Assembly: GCA_025266875.1 (NCBI GenBank)
Contig: JALLLT010000001.1
Coordinates: 1,860,001 to 1,924,000 of the forward strand
DNA from: Fennellomyces sp. T-0311
Lineage: Eukaryota > Mucoromycota > Mucoromycetes > Mucorales > Lichtheimiaceae
DNA: 64,000 nt
Direction of reading: 5' to 3'
Position 1 is the stretch's first letter; each line of letters begins with the position of its first letter. The notes under the pieces are model-generated. The model searched no databases. It had not been told where the DNA came from and saw only the letters and a program-made list of their open reading frames with translations. Positions 47,840 through 59,600 of this stretch are shown in pieces. Both the position numbers and the translations under genes were made by a program.

Positions 47840-49625
47840 GTATTGTTTTTATTTGTCCACTTGATATTGAGACTTTGGTGGTTTACCTCAAATATTTACC
47901 GCCCTAATGCTAGTTTGACCATTAAGAGAGAAAAAAAGACGCGAACTTGACCCTTATTTATACTCACCAGAGATCAATCCCTCATTTCAAGTGTAGAGCA
48001 CTTTTCGAGCACGGATGCCGCCACAGCTTCCATTCTATTAGGTTACTGAGACGATTTCTGTGACGGAAAGAAAGCTTTTGCAACAGGAAGAAATAGCTTC
48101 CTTTGATAGTAATCATGTCGACCAAATCTGCTCGCACAGATCTCTCTCGCGCTCCAGACTAGTAGAACGAATCATCATTGCAGCATGCCAATCAGCTATA
48201 CCGCCTTGATGTAACCTGTGTATTAGAAAGCTTCCATGTGTGGTTTGATTTGATGTGATTGTTTCAAGTGTAACTCAACAGCCGTTTTCTGCGCAGGTAC
48301 TTTATAATGACGAGCATGGTTCTGCTCATGGTGTGCGATCGTACAGGGACACAATGGAAGCTACAAACTCGACCAACAATCATATTTTTCACCATCCACG
48401 AGCATGCACTTGATGGACGCTGTTGACCATTACCATGCTTTCAGCAGTTTGAACTTGCTCAGCAACCAACAAAACTTCACTTTGAATCGGCAAGGGCCGC
48501 AAACAACAATTTTTGACTCACGACTCAGTGATCGAGAAAGAATATTTCACAATTTATATAATATTAAAGCGTCTTCTCGATTGGGTTAAATTTCAAAAAT
48601 GTTCCCGGCTACAGTTGCTTGTACTATACTGGGTATAAAATTCGTCTTTTCCAGATGCCGTAAGGCAATACTTTCAATTTGACAAATGGCACGGGCGTAC
48701 TAGTCATATCATGCTAGTACTGCAATTTATATAGTATTCATGTTTGGCTAATGAAGACTATTTGAAAATACCCATATTAATTTGGAGCAAGGGCATGTTT
48801 CTGGCCTTTATGCAATCCAAAAGCCCCTCCATTGTTATCGGGGAGGGGGCGGGCCACGTGGAGCAGATGTTGTGGTCGGTCTTACGACGGTAGCTGGATG
48901 TGGGGCAACTGGTACCAAGGGATTTTGACGAAGGACAGCAGTGGACGAAACTTCTTGAATCATTGGTGAAAGTGCTCAAATGTGTATCTATTTATAGAAT
49001 TGTTCATCTTGTAGTCGATTGTCAAGCAGAATATGTATAAACTGGAAACTTACTGTAAAGACAATTGATTTCTAAGCGTTGCGAGATCTTTGGAGCAAAG
49101 TGAAGCTCTTTATATAATTTTTATCTCGCGCCGCAAAAGTTAATTCTCTGAACCTGTGACAGATGCTTTATGGTACCGAATTATAACAAATCGACTAATA
49201 AAGAAATAAATAATCGTCAATCTATAAAAAGCATCTATACACAGCGTTTCTAAATCAAAAAAGGAACGGGCTGTATATTTGGTATTATAAAAATTTGCTT
49301 GGTGAGAAGCATTGTACATGTCATGGACATCGTAAACTTAAAAGTTGTAACACCAAAAAAATTGCCTTCTTGCGCCTATCTTTAACGTATCAGTCATACA
49401 TGGGAATCATGAGACTGCATATGTAGATAACAAACGAGTTGAGCCACAAGGCCTGAACATACATCTGCTGCAAGCAGCCAAGGCCATTAAGCACGCGTGC
49501 CCAAAACTTTATCGTACTCGTGGACGCAGCTCCTTAACTGTAGAAGTCGCGTTAAAGATACGAAAAAAAAACTTGCTAGCTTGGGAGCCATCAATTGGTA
49601 CATATAAACTGGGAGATCTAGTTTA
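47840..49625. other. Gene-poor region with weak open frames
   Basis: Minus frame 48758-48979 (73 codons) and plus frame 48404-48589 (61 codons) have no recognisable features. I see no other signal. Confidence 0.35.
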
Positions 49626-49634
49626 TTCTGTTAC

Positions 49635-50040
49635 ATATAGGGCACGAGGTTCGAGTCCCAAGACTGGAGGACTGACCGTTTAGGGCCGATTTTGGCCGGC
49701 TCCCAAAGTATTGCGTGAATCGGTATTGTCAGCTAGAAACTTATTTAAAAAAAGTCGTACATAGGTCAAAGAAACTGAATACAGAGATAAAATAGCAAGC
49801 CATCAACATGAAGTAACGTTTTTGTTAAACAACACGTTAAATGTGTCGAAACTGCGATGATAGTGGCTGTTTACGTATGTTGTACAACGTCAAAACCATG
49901 TAATAGTTTTCTCGAAGCAACAAACAGCTAGCACCTGCTTGACATGTGTTTACTTGGTTACTCACAATCATCCATGGAGTAAAAGGCTTTATTGCAGAAG
50001 GAAAATACAGCTGCATACAATCACTTTCGATTCCATCTTG
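49635..50040 (+). repeat. Interspersed repeat with a tRNA-type B-box-like motif (copy 2)
   Basis: Same repeat as 27128-27625, with the 5' motif GGTTCGAGTCC matching the tRNA B-box consensus better than copy 1. It lacks a block of about 80 bp present in copy 1 (around 27190-27270). Confidence 0.6.
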
Positions 50041-50049
50041 ATAAGCGGT

Positions 50050-51250
50050 CGCTTCGGTCGGTCCATGTCTTTTCGAAGACTCAGATTTTTGAACATGGTC
50101 CAACAGCCTTGCTCGCTTCAAGATGACCGTCGGTATCTGGTCGTTGAGCAAGAAGCAATTAAAAATGACCGGTGACCGGTGGTTTATGACAGTCCCAAGC
50201 CCTAGTGGCATGAAGTACTGGGGTACATAGCCTGAGCGGCACCAGATGAAACTCTAGATTTGTGTAATATAAATACACTAAGCCTCTGGGTGCCACCATC
50301 GTACGTAAAGGTACTAGTATGTAAGACTAAATGAGAAATACAGCAAGTGTTATCCTATACAATGACATATATAAACATGTGACGTGGATGTATGGCGGCA
50401 CCAAATTGAATTACTTTTTGAACATACTTCCTCCCACTAATCTGCAAGGCGTTTACTATTGCGCATTAATCAAAGGTATTAATCAAAGGTAACTGTAGTG
50501 GATTTCATACGTTGCAACAGGCTTTCTCTGCTGCTACTCTTGTGTTCCCAATTCCTTTTTTTCGACTCACCTGTGATTTCTGTGTACACTGCCTAATCAT
50601 CCTTACAATCCTTCCGCTCAGCACAATTTGCTCTTCACCACAGATTTCCTTGGTCAATCCTCTATTCTATTGGATTATGCGATTTGTACAATCTCAATCT
50701 CTTACTCAGATCATTCCTGGTTATCATACCAAGCTGTAATGTGTATCCGGCAACTCATTGTTACAGTCATAGTCAGAATTCTATAAGTAAACCCCAAAAG
50801 AATCGAATTTAATAAAGCAGTAATTCATGTTTGAGTTATCCACATCTGATTATACTTAGTCAGACGCTTAGCCAAGAACCTTAAATCTACTTTTGGTTAG
50901 CATTGTGTACCCTGACTCACACAAACATCTATTCTACAAAAAATTTCCTTTTACAGCAACCAGATAAGCAAATAAATCGCCCGTATATGTCCATAAATTA
51001 CAATGAATATGTAGATTATTATACATAGCATCAAGCAGGGAAAAGTACTTTATGTGATCAAGCTAGGTGCTCCTAAGCGGTGGAAGGGAAGTGGCCTTTA
51101 CAGTGTGATATGGTAAACAAAAGAAAAACGTCTATGCTGAAGAGAAATAAAAGTTCATACAGCTGAAATAATACACGCACTGAGCTGCACATGAAAGTAT
51201 GTATATAGGAAGTGGGAGAGGAAGCAAAAACTCCGGTAGCAAAAAAGTGG
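50050..51250. other. Gene-poor region
   Basis: The open frame 50512-50739 is hydrophobic and Cys/Leu/Ile-rich, with no start context or splice support. No recognised feature. Confidence 0.35.
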
Positions 51251-51251
51251 A

Positions 51252-51548
51252 TCACTGCTCAGCGTCTTCTAGGGCAAAGAATAAGTCGTGCGAAGAACTA
51301 CAATGACCCACCCAATGTAATTCCTTAACAGGAGGCAAACGTCTATAGTTGCTGCGCCTATAAAGTTTACTGGACCCGCAAAGTTTGCATGTGTTGCTGT
51401 AGGTTCGGCGGCGGTAGATGCTTTTCATTTTGGACATAGGAAATTGAGAACATAAATGGACGAGCAACTTACATATCTTCATTTTTCCGAGTACCATGGT
51501 TAAGATCAAGTGACGAGCGCAAATCAGAGTTGGGGTATTAAAGAACAT
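51252..51548 (-). CDS. Possible small Cys-containing protein (98 aa)
   Basis: An uninterrupted minus frame. The C-terminal half contains YSNTCKLCGSSKLYRRSNYR and KELHWVGHCSSSHDLFFALE. The C-x2-C plus later C/H residues and basic linker could bind zinc. No family recognised. It may be a relic of a larger element, since no promoter or partner exon was found. Confidence 0.3.
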   Translation of the reverse strand: MFFNTPTLICARHLILTMVLGKMKICKLLVHLCSQFPMSKMKSIYRRRTYSNTCKLCGSSKLYRRSNYRRLPPVKELHWVGHCSSSHDLFFALEDAEQ

Positions 51549-51554
51549 TTATGG

Positions 51555-52155
51555 ATTACGGCGGCGCGATTTCTACCATATGATGCAATAGGTAAAGAAA
51601 ATTTACGCCGCAAAGTCACAGGTATGAAGCTCCATACCGTATTTTGGGCTTAGCATCATATATTTTTTGCGGAGGAACACCATTGTTCACGTGTATCCGG
51701 GGCTATGAAGTTTGGAGCGTTAGGTTTCTCGGAAAAAATGGAGGGGCAACAACAGTCATCAGCTTGCGGCAAGGTGTCACTTACGGTCTAACCAATTGGG
51801 CAAACACACCTTTTGTTCTTTTATTTGCGCCAACTTTATCAAAAGGTACGACTTTCAGCCACATAGTTGCCCTGTGTGCCGTTACATAATTTAGGAGCAT
51901 GGATGGTGGACCGTTTGATAGGGTGTCAAAGATCTAATTCAGGAAGCATCGTACGTTCCCAGGAATCAAAGCTGCTTGCAACATTAGCTTCAGGTACGTA
52001 CGTATGCCCCCGAGAAAAGGCTTTGACGTGATTTCATACGTAACGCTCATTATTGGAGTTTTACGGGTTCTCAGAGATATGCCAAGCCCAAATATTTCGA
52101 AGATCAAGATGCAAAGAAAAGAGTGCTTATATTACTGTACAATGAAATAGGATAT
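51555..52155. other. Intergenic region before the tRNA modification gene
   Basis: A plus frame of 81 codons (51644-51889; contains NGGATTVISLRQGVTYGL) is unassigned. The last part is the 3' flank of the next gene. Confidence 0.35.
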
Positions 52156-52161
52156 ATAGAT

Positions 52162-53391
52162 TTAGTTGGATGTCTTTTGCTTTTTTGCGCGGTACTTTTG
52201 CTTCTTGACTTCATCTGAATCACATCGCTGTCGATCCAATAGCTTTTTGTAACGCGCGGACCGCTGCTCCTTGCCACCGCCCAGCACGACCGTTGGACCA
52301 TGTTTCTCTGTCTCCAGGTACTCCTTCAACGCCTGACTCTCGGCCACAGGGAACGGCTGCATATACTGCATAAACGTCTGACATAGCAAGGTGCGGGTCA
52401 TATGAGCACTCCACAGCTCGCGCCAATGTTGATAGATTCTGGCGGTACTGGGGCCATTTCCGGCGACCCAATCCAAGCCGTCAAACTCGCAATCGTACAA
52501 GAGCAGAGGCAATTCACTTGCCATTGGATAGTCCGGTCTGGCATCGATCTTTTGGACATTGAGCAAATCCTTAATGATTTCTGGCTCTTCCAGTTTTTGG
52601 CCGACCAAGAACAAGATAGACATGATGCATCGCACCTGATGCCAAAGGAAGGCGGTTCCTTTCAACTGAACTTCGTAAAACTCGGTGTTCAACAAGTTGG
52701 GGACCGACGGCGCCACCTGATTGATATCCAACGACAGGACTTCTCGTTCGTAATTGGTGATGTTTTTCGATGGATCTAGTTTGCAAAAGTTTCGAAAGTC
52801 GTGTTTTCCAAGGAAATACGAGGCGCCTGTTCGCATTTTGTCTAGATCCAATGCACCCTTGTTGAAAAAGTACTTGTACGTGCGCGATTTGCAATCGAAT
52901 CGAGAGTTGAATGAGGCGTCGACGGGTGCCCACGAGAGTACTCGAATATCATCGGGCAAGAGTCGATTGAGGGTGTCGACGTAGGATATTTCTGGCTTGT
53001 CGGGTCCGTTGCTTCGTACTTTGAGTGAAACTACTTGTCCAAGACCGCTAACACCTTTGTCCGTCCGTCCACAACGCGAAAATTGAGCTTCTTCGACAGT
53101 TGTAATAAGTTTGCATCGTTGCAATGCTTGGAAGAGTCGTCCTTCCACGGTCGGAACATTGACTTCATCCGTCTGTGCCGCGAACCCCATATAGTTCCAG
53201 CCCAAATAGGCGACTTTGAGTGCAATGTGTCGTTGTTGATATTTGCTCATGTCAAACGGCCGTTCTTTTTTGACGGGCTTTTTCTCGACAGGTCGCGACT
53301 CGAGCGTAGCAATGCGTTCGAGTAATTGTTCGCGTGTCCAATTGTCATATTTCTCCATGCGTCGTAAAGGGAATCGCAGCAAACGAAGCAT
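52162..53391 (-). CDS. DEG1: tRNA pseudouridine38/39 synthase (Deg1/Pus3 type)
   Basis: TruA-family enzyme that converts uridine to pseudouridine in the tRNA anticodon arm. In yeast Deg1 this is at positions 38 and 39. Single exon, 409 aa from the ATG at 53391; a shorter start is at 53358 (MEKYDNWTREQ). The longer start adds MLRLLRFPLRR, which could act as a mitochondrial presequence, so both may be used. The core begins HIALKVAYLGWNYMGFA. The catalytic Asp is in FSRCGRTDKGVSGLGQ (Asp111 of the long form). Later family blocks are FNSRFDCKSRTYKYFF and GTAFLWHQVRCIMSILFLVG. The basic C-terminal tail may be a nuclear signal. Length and the GRTDKGVS motif favour Deg1/Pus3 over Pus1. It is head-to-head with the methyltransferase gene. 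Confidence 0.92.
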   Translation of the reverse strand: MLRLLRFPLRRMEKYDNWTREQLLERIATLESRPVEKKPVKKERPFDMSKYQQRHIALKVAYLGWNYMGFAAQTDEVNVPTVEGRLFQALQRCKLITTVEEAQFSRCGRTDKGVSGLGQVVSLKVRSNGPDKPEISYVDTLNRLLPDDIRVLSWAPVDASFNSRFDCKSRTYKYFFNKGALDLDKMRTGASYFLGKHDFRNFCKLDPSKNITNYEREVLSLDINQVAPSVPNLLNTEFYEVQLKGTAFLWHQVRCIMSILFLVGQKLEEPEIIKDLLNVQKIDARPDYPMASELPLLLYDCEFDGLDWVAGNGPSTARIYQHWRELWSAHMTRTLLCQTFMQYMQPFPVAESQALKEYLETEKHGPTVVLGGGKEQRSARYKKLLDRQRCDSDEVKKQKYRAKKQKTSN

Positions 53392-53487
53392 AAAAGAGCA
53401 AGAGTAACTACACCAGACCAAGCCACTCTTAAATTTTATGCATGGTCGTTCGTGAGATACGCCCTTTTTTTCCCTAGCACTTTTTAA
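53392..53487. promoter_or_regulatory. Bidirectional promoter between DEG1-like and SET-domain genes
   Basis: Only 96 bp separate the divergent start codons. The segment is T-rich toward the SET gene and has no TATA box. Confidence 0.6.
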
Positions 53488-55425
53488 ATGGCGTTTGAAG
53501 AACAAGGTCAAGCTTTTTGGCAATGGCTTGAAAAGAATGGAGCCACCTTGTCGGATGGAATTGCATTCAAAGATTATCGCACTTCCGAAGATGCAGGACG
53601 TGGAGTGGTGGCTACACGCGATATTAACGTAAGCCCAATAAGCATGGAGGAAACGGAGCTGTAACCTTAAAACATGATGGTGCATAGCAAGATGAAGTCT
53701 TGTTTACCATACCACGAAATCTGTTGCTATCGAGCCAAACATCTAGGCTGCGACAACAAAGCGGCATGGCGCAAGTGCTCGATAGCCTTAGTGGATGGAA
53801 TCCTTTGATCCTTTGCCTAATGTATGAAAGCCAACTTGAAGACTCCTTCTGGAAACCTTACTTTGGTAAAAAAGTGACACCTGGTACATGCTTAACCTTT
53901 TCCTCTAACCTGTTTTATGCACAAACAACAGATGTACTACCAAAGGACTTTTCTACACCAATGTTCTGGAACAAGGACGAATTGGAGGAGCTGAAGGGAA
54001 CTGGCATTGTTGGTAAAAGGAGTGATGAAAGCGGATAATAGGAATAGCGCAATGATTGAAATGTGTGATCTAGAAAAGATTGGGAAGGACGACGCCGAAG
54101 CCATGTTTGCTCAGGAGATACAACCCATTATCAAGGTATGTGTATGCATGGCCCTTTAACCCCCCCCCCGGACGTTTCCCCCCTTTTTTAGCAAATAAAG
54201 GGGGGGGGTGGGGTATGCAACATGTTTTTCTCCCCCAGACATACAGAGAGAGACTAAAACGTTTGGTTAGGATCATACGGACATTTTTAATGCTGATGTT
54301 CACAATGTTGATCTGTTCCACCAATGCGGATCACTGATCATGGCGTACAGCTTCAATGATCAGGAGGAGAAGCAGGTGGAAGAAGAAGAAGACGACGACG
54401 ACGACGAAGAGCAAGAGCCAGAAGGGCTGTTAGCTATGGTGCCCATGGCTGACATGTTGAATCACAAGACAGGATTCAACAATGCACGTCTGTTTCACGA
54501 ACCCGAATGCTTGCGCATGAAAGCAATCAAACCTATCAGCGCAGGTGACCAAATATATAACACATATGGTGACTTGTGCAATGCAGACCTGCTTCGGAAA
54601 TACGGCTTTGCAGATGAAAACAACCCCTTTGACCTGTGTGAAGTGAATGGTGGCCAGGTGGTTAAGCTGTGCTGTGACGATAATGAATCATTGCGTGACA
54701 GAAAGGTAAAAAAAAAGGGAGCTCAAGAGATAACCTCCTGATAGAAAACAAAGTCTGACTTTTTATGCGATAGATAGAGTTCTTGATGGAGGAGGAGGCC
54801 TTGGATGAGTAAGTCATATTTGGTAAAAGAGCCAAAAAAAGGAACAAGATGGTTGAAAAAGGGGGACTGGGGGGATACAAGGGGGTTTGGAGATGTGGGG
54901 GTTATATACTGACCTTTTTTGTATAACTAGTTGCTTTGTGATTGATACGGAGCATGTCCTGCCACCCGAGCTTATTAGCACCCGTACAGTTTATGGGATA
55001 TGGGGGTTGATGTGGCGCTCACTAAATGCTTTTTTTTTGTTTGCTAGTGCATGTGCTTCAAGCGCCCGCGGATACGTTTGAGAAAATGGAAGCGAAGCAA
55101 AAGCTTCCCAAACCGAAACTGACGCCAGCCATCGCGAAACTGGGAATGCAAATTCTGGAAGAGCGCATGAAGGAATATCCAGAGGTATTACGAGAGAATC
55201 ACGAAAGGGGATGGGGGGGATAAGGTTCAGCAAAGATTAAAATGATATCAGGACGAAGCCTCAAGTGTGCAGACATGCAGCCGGAATAAGCGGCATGCAC
55301 TCCTAGTCCGCATTGGCGAAAAGCAAATTCTCCAGACCACGATCAACAAGCTGAAACAGCAAGCGGAAGGCCAAAAGCGTGCAGCCGAAATAAGCAACGG
55401 CAGCAGCAAACGGCAAAAAGTGTAG
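53488..55425 (+). CDS. SET-domain lysine methyltransferase, SETD6/Rkm4-like
   Basis: Transfers methyl groups to lysine. Yeast Rkm4 acts on ribosomal protein L42 and human SETD6 on signalling proteins. Exons: 53488-53628, 53688-53865, 53932-54012, 54074-54135, 54271-54705, 54774-54808, 54931-54983, 55048-55184, 55252-55425; 431 aa in frame. The N-terminus MAFEEQGQAFWQWLEKNGAT and GRGVVATRDI open the SET domain. An acidic insert (EEEEDDDDDEEQEPEG) interrupts it. The cofactor motifs MADMLNHKTGFNNARL and GDQIYNTYGDL close it. A Rubisco-LSMT-type C-terminal helical region follows (about 290-431), ending in a basic KRQKV tail. Introns 4 and 6 hold unusual C and G runs. It shares a 96-bp promoter gap with the tRNA modification gene, so the two may be co-expressed; both could serve translation. 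Confidence 0.88.
54861..54901 (+). other. Intronic G-quadruplex motif
   Basis: Runs of 5, 6, 5 and 5 G separated by 3, 6 and 11 bases lie in intron 6 of the SET gene, on the coding strand, so the pre-mRNA would carry it. Confidence 0.7.
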
Positions 55426-55564
55426 CAGCCAAAAAAAAGGGATCTGAGATTGGGGGGGGGGGAGGAGGAAGGCGAGGGTAAAAGGACCGATGAAGCGAGA
55501 TCGACCGTGTGCATATGCAATGGCCCTGAAAAAATAGACCGATATGGCAAAAAGAAAAAAAAGT

Positions 55565-55571
55565 TATAAAA
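55565..55571 (+). promoter_or_regulatory. TATA box of the cyclin gene
   Basis: TATAAAA followed by GG lies 139 bp before the cyclin ATG, with a T/C-rich leader between. Confidence 0.5.
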
Positions 55572-55709
55572 GGATCATTTATCCAAATGGAGCTATTTTT
55601 TCATCAGACACTTTTTGTTGTTCCGCTTTTCCACGCCTTTTCTTCTTCGTCGCTGTACTTTTACACACACGCTATCTTTTTCTGTACTTTTACATCTACC
55701 TTATACGAT

Positions 55710-56267
55710 ATGGCCACCATCTACCAAAGCACCAGCGCCCTCCACTACCGCAAGGCAGTGCAGCAGCAACAGGAACAACGAAAGTCATCAGCGTCGCCTC
55801 CGCCCGACCAGCTGCTTGCTCAGATTTCCACCAACGTGGCGGTGATTGTAAAGTGTCCCCAAGAAGCAGGCTGTCTTGCACACCGACGTCTGCCCAGCCT
55901 GTCGAACTTTATCCATCAGGTCTACACCAAGAGCCGCATGACACCCACCTTGCTCGTCGTTGCATTGATTTATCTCGAACGATTGCAAACCAAGCTCCCG
56001 AGCGGGTCTCAAGGAGAATTCGATACGCCTTACAAGCTATTCTTGGCTTCGGTCGTCCTGGCCTCCAAGTTTTTGGAGGACTCGTACCCCGTCGCTCGCT
56101 CTATTCTTAAAGTCGTCGCACCCGTCTATTCCGCAGCAGAAATCTCGGTCATGGAACGGAGCTTCTTGGGCGTTATCAAGTATGACCTCTTTGTCAAGCT
56201 CGACCAGGTTTGCCAGTTCGTGCAAGAACATGGCGAGCCTCTCAGCGTGTTGGAGCTGGATCTCTAA
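55710..56267 (+). CDS. Pho80/Pcl-type cyclin
   Basis: Regulatory partner of a Pho85-type cyclin-dependent kinase. Single exon, 185 aa, start ATG at 55710 (MATIYQSTSALHYRK) after a T/C-rich leader. The upstream open frame to 55587 is leader sequence. A Gln-rich N-terminus is followed by the cyclin box: TPTLLVVALIYLERLQ, FLASVVLASKFLEDSYPVAR and VMERSFLGVIKYDLFVKLDQ, the order seen in Pho80-like cyclins. It is about the length of a minimal Pcl cyclin box, shorter than yeast Pho80 (293 aa). Which Pcl it equals, and hence its role in phosphate or cell-cycle control, cannot be told here. Confidence 0.85.
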   Translation: MATIYQSTSALHYRKAVQQQQEQRKSSASPPPDQLLAQISTNVAVIVKCPQEAGCLAHRRLPSLSNFIHQVYTKSRMTPTLLVVALIYLERLQTKLPSGSQGEFDTPYKLFLASVVLASKFLEDSYPVARSILKVVAPVYSAAEISVMERSFLGVIKYDLFVKLDQVCQFVQEHGEPLSVLELDL

Positions 56268-56269
56268 AG

Positions 56270-56677
56270 AAACTGAAACTGTTATCTACCACCTGTACAT
56301 ACCCTCTCTTTTTTTACGACACTTCTTGCAAAAAAACACTCTATGTTTCGTCTATAATTCCCCTCCTTCTTATCTAACCCCCACGCTTGCTTTTTTATAT
56401 ACGGTACGGGATATCGAACTTGCTCTTTTCTATGACACGCCTGTATATTTTCTCCTCCTCCCCTCTGACGGTCAGCAAAACAAAACAAATAATGCTGCTG
56501 CTGTACATATTCCTTGACCGTCAACTCAAAATTACATATGAAGAATAACTTACCCCCTTTACTTTTTACTACTACCCCCTATAACTATATGCTTTCTCCA
56601 CTCTCAATACTGTCAATCGCACCTCTTTATTACATATGAACAAAAATAATACAATATATACTTTTTTAATCCAATCT
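56270..56677. other. Convergent 3' flanks of the cyclin and membrane-protein genes
   Basis: The two genes are transcribed toward each other. AT- and CT-rich, no gene seen. Confidence 0.6.
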
Positions 56678-59600
56678 CTATACAGCCGCAAAGTACGTGG
56701 TCCATTGGTCCTGAGGTATCAGCGATCCAAACAGGTCCTTCATGTCTTTCCCGAGCTATTTGCATATAACGAGATAAGCATGCATGTTTGCATCGTTGCC
56801 CTCGAAAGAAAGAAAAAGACATACCTGGTTTAGTTCACGAATAATGTTCTCCATGAGTGCGATATACGCATAATATGCCATGTAACACTCGTCCGACTTG
56901 AGTCCGAGCACATACTGAAGTCTGCGCATCAGTTGAACACGCGCCCTTTCCGCCGGTGGCAGATAAGGAGGCAGCGGCGTCTTGAGTTGTAACGCCGACG
57001 CGAGAACGTAAAAATAAAGTAACACGTTCCCCACCATTTCCATAAATTCGGTACTGGCCCCCATTAGGAGTTGCTGATGCACATGGATAGGCCAAACGTC
57101 TTTGAGCACTACAATCCTTAAAGCAAGGAACTTATCCAGGATGTTCTGGCATGAATTCAACATGGATGCATATGTAGACGCTGGGAATGGACCCTTGAGC
57201 CGAGGTTCACTAGGTGCATGAACAAGCAAATCCCGGAGTGTCACTAGTGCTTGTTGGCATTCGGTCTGATGGAACAGCATCTCTTCTGCATCATGTGTCG
57301 TTGACAGATGCTTGTACAGCCACGAGAATTGAATCAAGACATCTGATAGGCCTTTTCGAAGTTCCACTCTAGCTTCGTAAGGCCATATGTAAGCCGTAAC
57401 GACCAAACCTTAATATATAAAAAAATTTAGAAATCATACAACTCCCTATACGATACATTTTGATGCCCCCCAAGAAAATGCTGTGTTACCTATCACAACG
57501 CCGAGTGACACCGTGACGCATCGGACGCAAGCCAGCCATACAACGCCAATGTCCACATACTGTACGTCATTGCGATGGTTGTACATGTAAAGAACAACGA
57601 GATTGTATGCCAACAGCGCGACTTGTCCGAATCGGCCATGTTTATGGTATAAAATCACCCAGAATGCAGGTATCGAATAAAGCCATGTCAATAGTGTAAG
57701 CACAACGGGATTGGCTGGAAATAAAGTGTAAGTCAGGGTAGCAACAGCACATCCAGCGACAGTTGCTAGAACACGGAGAACGGCACCGAGATTTGTGCTT
57801 CCCAAAGTGGGGGCCATAAGCGTCATAACCTAATGCAGTGCTATTTTAATATTACTGAAAGTGTTTATGTGATGCTATCTATAGCAGCACACACAAGCTA
57901 TACCTCCCGCCCCCACTTTTTTTTGGTTTACTTACAGTGAGCAGGGTCCATTCCATACGATACTGATAAAAGTAAGGCTGGGTCTGAGGTATAAAAGCCA
58001 AAGCGGAAATTCCAACCGCCGTCATCATATTCTTTGCGGCAAACTTGATGTTGTGCTGCCGAAACCAAGATAAAAACGTCCACAGCTTGACGCTAAATTT
58101 ATGCCGTTGGGTATTTGGTTCAGGGGTGTGCAGCGTATTCAAGGTATTGTGGTTGTTTGGCAAAAAGAATGCATTATCGTGCACAGGTTTGTTCACCACA
58201 TCTGGTTTCGTCTTTTTCGGTTCTGCAGCCTTTTCTGCAGCATTGACAAGTATTGTCAACTCTTTGGCGAATTCCAACATGCTGAATACAAAGAAATACA
58301 CCAAATAGATATTATCGGCCGGGAACTCCTTCATCAGCTGCACATGCAAGTCGCTATAATTGCGGCGGTTATACATGCGACTCAATGCATGATGAAGCGA
58401 ATCCTCGAAAAGGTTCATGGCGGCCACCAAATTTTGCCGTAACCGGCGAAACGAGGGGGGCGGTGATGCTGCAGTTGTCCCGAATTGCGTTTGCAGATGG
58501 ATAATGGTTTGCTTGCATGTGTACGCCAATGACTTCATGGGTTGTCGAACGGTCTTGATAAATTGTACAAGTTCGCCACTTTCATCCGGTTCTTCGTCAT
58601 CGTGATGGCTTTTTTCTCGTCGCAATTCGTGTTCCATTTTGCGCCGTTGATCGTCTGCTTTGATGTTGAATTGTTGCTGCATCACCTCAAATTGTAAACC
58701 GCAGCTGCTGCGCAATCCTCCAATATGTCGATCGAGCCGTTGCAAACTCGATACGATTTCGTCATAGCTTTGCATGCTGTGCGGATGCTCCCGTTTCGCA
58801 TTCATCAAGGATTGTTTGAGTGATTTGAACCCGGATTGATGCGTCTTGATGGCTTCCTTCAGTTGATTGTTGGCTGTAAAGTTGGGCAAGTCTCCGTCGA
58901 GAAGAAACGTCTTTGTCAAGAGTTTGAGTAACACTCGCAACGATTGCAAACTGTCGTTGATATCGGATCTAATCAGTTATTATTTAGGTATATGTTTTTT
59001 CGACTTGTCAATGACGTGCCATCAAATATTACTTTAGTTTCTTGGTGGCCGTGACAGGCCACAAGCACAGACAGACGGCGACCGAGATGACAGTACCAAT
59101 GGCCACGAGAACAAATAATTGGCGAATCACAATGATTGGATCGTACAATCGATTTCTATCAGGTGAAGGTTCACGGACCAGAGTTGATAATAGAATAATA
59201 AATGCAAGTGCAGATGCTATGTATAGTAATTATTAGCCATGTGATCCTTCTGGCAATAATGCAATTTCCCGTGATTTTGTACCTGTTCCTGTACTCGGAC
59301 GATTCATACGACCTTTGAAATACGCTATGATGAAAGAGCTTGCACCGATCCAGACACCCAGTGTGAGTCCGTAACTGAGTAGGTAATGGCCCTGAGCGTA
59401 CAGAATATTGTTGAGCGATACGCTGACCAAACACAAAATCAACGCTGCCACGGTAAACAGCCATCCATAACCTGCCGCCTCGACCATGCCACCGACGGTT
59501 TTCGCCGGGTTGAAAAAGACGGTGACGGTGGCGGCTAAATGGCTTGCTACCGCTTGTCCACCAACCCAGGTATTGAGTTGAGGCACAAACGTGAACAATG

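Noticed and set aside
49651..49661. tRNA gene suggested by GGTTCGAGTCC
   Set aside because: No A box at the right distance, no cloverleaf arms and no acceptor stem. The motif sits in a dispersed repeat.
55587..55709. Upstream 41-codon extension of the cyclin
   Set aside because: It is hydrophobic T/C-rich leader sequence close to the TATA box; the ATG at 55710 fits the family start better.
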